DNA of 7,735 bases from an uncultured Eubacteriales bacterium (lineage in GTDB: Bacteria; Bacillota; Clostridia; Oscillospirales; QAKW01), in the NCBI GenBank assembly GCA_934378025.1, contig CAKRPM010000057.1, positions 1 to 7,735 of the forward strand, in the 5' to 3' direction. The notes under the pieces are model-generated. The model searched no databases and was not told the DNA's origin. It saw only the letters and a list, made by a program, of their open reading frames with translations. The position numbers were made by a program, and so were the translations under genes. Below, piece by piece: positions 5,870 through 7,735 of this stretch (the first letter of the stretch is position 1; each line of letters starts with the position of its first letter).

Positions 5870-7378
5870 ATGGAAGACGAGAACAAGATTACCCCCGAAG
5901 GGGAAAATGCGACAGAAGAAATTTCGGCGGAAGAGGCGGAAGTTTTGACGGAGCAGGACTCCTTGGATGGGGACGTAACATTGAATGCGCGGGCGGCAGC
6001 GGACGCAATACGCGAAGCGGTGGCGGAGCAGCTTGGCGCCTCTGAGCCGGCAGACGAGCAGGCGGCGGACGACAAAGAAACGACGGATGAGGAAGAGCCG
6101 TCGGATGACAAAGAGATGTCGGACGAGGATGAAACGTCGGACGAGATCGATGAGGCGCAAAACAGTGATGAGGCCGTGGAGAGCACTCTGAGTGACGTGC
6201 TCAGCAATGCTGTTATTAACGGTGAAATCAGCGGCGAGGACGCCGCACAAATTCGCCAGCAGGTGCTGCAGCAGGTGGATCAGCCCGAGGAAACGGAAAA
6301 ACCGCCGAAAGGCAATAAAAAGCTGGTGGTCACATTGTGCTGCTGCATCGGTGTGCTGGTGGTGGCTGTCGGTGTATTGGCGGGCTATCTGCTGTTGACC
6401 AATAATAAAACCAGCGCGTGGAACGGACTGAAAGCGGGCAAGGATTACAGCAAGTATATTGAGCTGGCCGATTACAACAATCTGACATACACGGACAGCT
6501 ACACCGCGCCCACGGATGAGGACGTTATGACCGAAATTCACAGCAAAATGAGCGACTACAGCAAGACCGAGGATGTCAAAGACGGTATTAAAGACGGCGA
6601 TGTGGCCAATATCGATTTCACCGGATATATTGACGGTGAAAAATATGACAAGGCTTGCGGCACCGGCCATGACCTGACCATCGGTTCGGGGCAGTTTATT
6701 CCCGGATTTGAAGACGGATTGCTCGGGCGCAATGCGGGGGAGAGCGTCACACTCAATTTGACATTCCCAAATCCTTATCAAAACGATACCTCTCTTTCCG
6801 GAAAAGCGGTACGCTTTGAGGTGAAAATCAACAGTGTAAAGCGCACGACCTATCAGGAGCTGACCGATGAGATCGTGAAAAAGATTTCTGAAAATGCGTA
6901 TGATTCGGTAAAAGAATACAAAGCGTATGTTCAGCAAACGCTGGAAACCGATCGGAAAGACACCGCACAAAGCGCGGCGCAAACCGAACTTTGGAAAAAT
7001 ATCGTGGAAAACAGCAAGCTGAAAACCTACCCCCAGAAGATGTACGACTATTTTGCGGATAAGTTGGACGCGCAGTATAAATCCTATTACAGCCAGTACG
7101 GTGTAAGCGATCTTGAAGGATTTATGAAGGCGAACAATCTGGAGCTGCAGGCGTATATCGAGGATCAGATGAAATATGAGTTTGCGATTTATACGATTGC
7201 CAAGCAGCAGGAGATTGAAATTACCCAAGAGGATATTGACACTTTGTTGAAGAAATACAGCTACGACAGCAAGGAGGCACTGCTTGAGTCGCAGGGCATG
7301 AAGGAATTTGAGCTGGAGGAGTACATTCTTTACAATAAGGTATCCGCCTATTTGTATAATGCGGCCACGGCGAAATAA
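5870..7378 (+). CDS. Membrane-anchored FKBP/trigger-factor-like peptidyl-prolyl isomerase
   Basis: This is a 502-residue protein. Residues 1-145 are strongly acidic and Asp/Glu/Ser-rich, especially 60-105. A short basic patch (GNKK) precedes one membrane helix at 152-176, which begins with three consecutive cysteines (157-159). Outside the membrane lies an FKBP domain (about 242-325) with NIDFTGYIDG, LTIGSGQFIPGFEDGLLG and an FEVKINSVKR end strand, closely resembling the trigger-factor isomerase domain. Residues 326-502 are charged and helical, like the trigger-factor chaperone domain. The ribosome-binding domain of true trigger factor is absent, so this is probably an extracytoplasmic foldase, comparable in role to PrsA but of a different family. 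The ribosome site AAAGGGAG (5851-5858) could serve the ATG at 5870 (11-base gap) or a TTG at 5864 (5-base gap, two extra residues); I chose the ATG. A terminator follows. Confidence 0.88.
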   Translation: MEDENKITPEGENATEEISAEEAEVLTEQDSLDGDVTLNARAAADAIREAVAEQLGASEPADEQAADDKETTDEEEPSDDKEMSDEDETSDEIDEAQNSDEAVESTLSDVLSNAVINGEISGEDAAQIRQQVLQQVDQPEETEKPPKGNKKLVVTLCCCIGVLVVAVGVLAGYLLLTNNKTSAWNGLKAGKDYSKYIELADYNNLTYTDSYTAPTDEDVMTEIHSKMSDYSKTEDVKDGIKDGDVANIDFTGYIDGEKYDKACGTGHDLTIGSGQFIPGFEDGLLGRNAGESVTLNLTFPNPYQNDTSLSGKAVRFEVKINSVKRTTYQELTDEIVKKISENAYDSVKEYKAYVQQTLETDRKDTAQSAAQTELWKNIVENSKLKTYPQKMYDYFADKLDAQYKSYYSQYGVSDLEGFMKANNLELQAYIEDQMKYEFAIYTIAKQQEIEITQEDIDTLLKKYSYDSKEALLESQGMKEFELEEYILYNKVSAYLYNAATAK

Positions 7379-7385
7379 GTTTGAT

Positions 7386-7425
7386 AAAAAAACTCGGTGA
7401 CTTTTTTAAGTCACCGAGTTTTTTT
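7386..7425. terminator. Bidirectional intrinsic terminator
   Basis: A perfect 18-bp stem (7386-7403 with 7408-7425) closes on a TTTT loop. The core is ACTCGGTGACTT/AAGTCACCGAGT, flanked by A-runs on the left and T-runs on the right. Each strand therefore ends the hairpin with a run of about seven U residues in RNA. It lies between two convergent genes and should stop transcription from both sides. The stop codon of the minus-strand gene falls in the loop region. Confidence 0.95.
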
Positions 7426-7735
7426 GGGTTTCGGTTAAATTCCAAAAATGAACGGCCGGTTCGGACAGCGCTTCTTTTTGCAGACAGACCAGGGCAATTT
7501 GCGAGAGCAGGGTTTTTTCGGGCAGCGGAAGAGCCGACATGTCGGGGGGTAATACGGTCGGCAGTGCCGATTGATGCATCAGGCCCACGCCCAGACCCTG
7601 CAAGCTGAGCGCCAGGGTCATGGGTGCGTCGTCATTGATGCAGTAGATGTTCGGCGTCAGTCCCTTGTGTTCAAAGGCGGCCTCCATAACATGCTGCCAG
7701 CGCCGATAGATAATCAGCGGCGGATGAGAAAGCGC
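7406..7735 (-). CDS. LysR-type transcriptional regulator, C-terminal part (cut by window edge)
   Basis: The last 109 codons are present and the frame remains open to the right edge, so the start and the DNA-binding domain lie outside. The visible part matches the second half of a LysR effector-binding domain: it begins ALSHPPLIIYRRW, a typical strand, continues with NIYCINDDAPMTLALSLQGL and then GVGLMHQSALP, the usual switch back into the binding fold. A Met at 7687 should not be taken as the start, because the family pattern continues upstream of it. The TAA stop (7408-7406) lies in the terminator loop, and the final codons for NSVT are part of the stem. The effector and target genes are unknown. 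It is convergent with the prolyl isomerase gene. Confidence 0.85.
   Translation of the reverse strand, partial: ALSHPPLIIYRRWQHVMEAAFEHKGLTPNIYCINDDAPMTLALSLQGLGVGLMHQSALPTVLPPDMSALPLPEKTLLSQIALVCLQKEALSEPAVHFWNLTETQKNSVT

Noticed and set aside
5985..6191. Arg-rich 68-codon plus-strand frame within the acidic region of the isomerase gene
   Set aside because: Its arginines come from reading the Asp/Glu codons of the real gene out of frame; there is no sign of a separate gene.
5861..7228. 455-codon minus-strand frame opposite the prolyl isomerase
   Set aside because: It is long, but its Arg/Leu/Ile/His-rich translation mirrors the acidic, GC-rich codons of the real gene. No family is recognisable, and the plus strand has a ribosome site, promoter and FKBP motifs.

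Overview
The window looks like ordinary chromosomal sequence from a mid-GC Bacillota, most likely a clostridial (Oscillospiraceae-like) bacterium. The basis is strong AGGAGG-type ribosome sites, GTG and possible TTG starts, sigma-A-like promoters, U-tailed hairpin terminators, and protein families typical of that group. The taxonomic call is an inference. No rRNA, tRNA, CRISPR array, insertion sequence or phage gene was seen.

Layout. Positions 1-204 are a non-coding leader with several inverted repeats and an extended -10 element, leading into a small single-domain cupin (205-552, +). A hairpin terminator separates the cupin from a convergent AEC-family (auxin efflux carrier-like) membrane transporter (613-1605, -). 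The 132-base gap between the transporter and a MarR-family regulator (1738-2175, +) holds divergent promoters and a perfect palindrome beside the regulator's -10 box. The regulator is followed with almost no spacing by two ABC exporter half-transporters (2177-3913 and 3910-5772, +). These three genes form a tightly packed operon. Next, from its own promoter, comes a membrane-anchored FKBP/trigger-factor-like prolyl isomerase with a long acidic N-terminal tail (5870-7378, +). An 18-bp bidirectional terminator separates it from the 3' end of a LysR-type regulator entering from the right edge (7406-7735, -, incomplete).

How the genes work together. The MarR protein probably represses its own operon through the palindrome, and a ligand (possibly an exported toxic compound) would relieve it. 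The two ABC proteins have complementary motif deviations: the first has Asp in place of the catalytic Glu and Gln in place of the switch His, and the second has LSQGQ in place of LSGGQ. This is the signature of a heterodimeric exporter with one degenerate and one active ATP site. The cupin, AEC carrier, prolyl isomerase and LysR protein appear to be separate transcription units.

I found no clear evidence of a wholly new biological system. The points most worth checking are the architecture of the anchored prolyl isomerase, the competing repeats in the first 200 bases, the palindromes at two promoters, and the terminator whose stem also encodes the LysR C-terminus.
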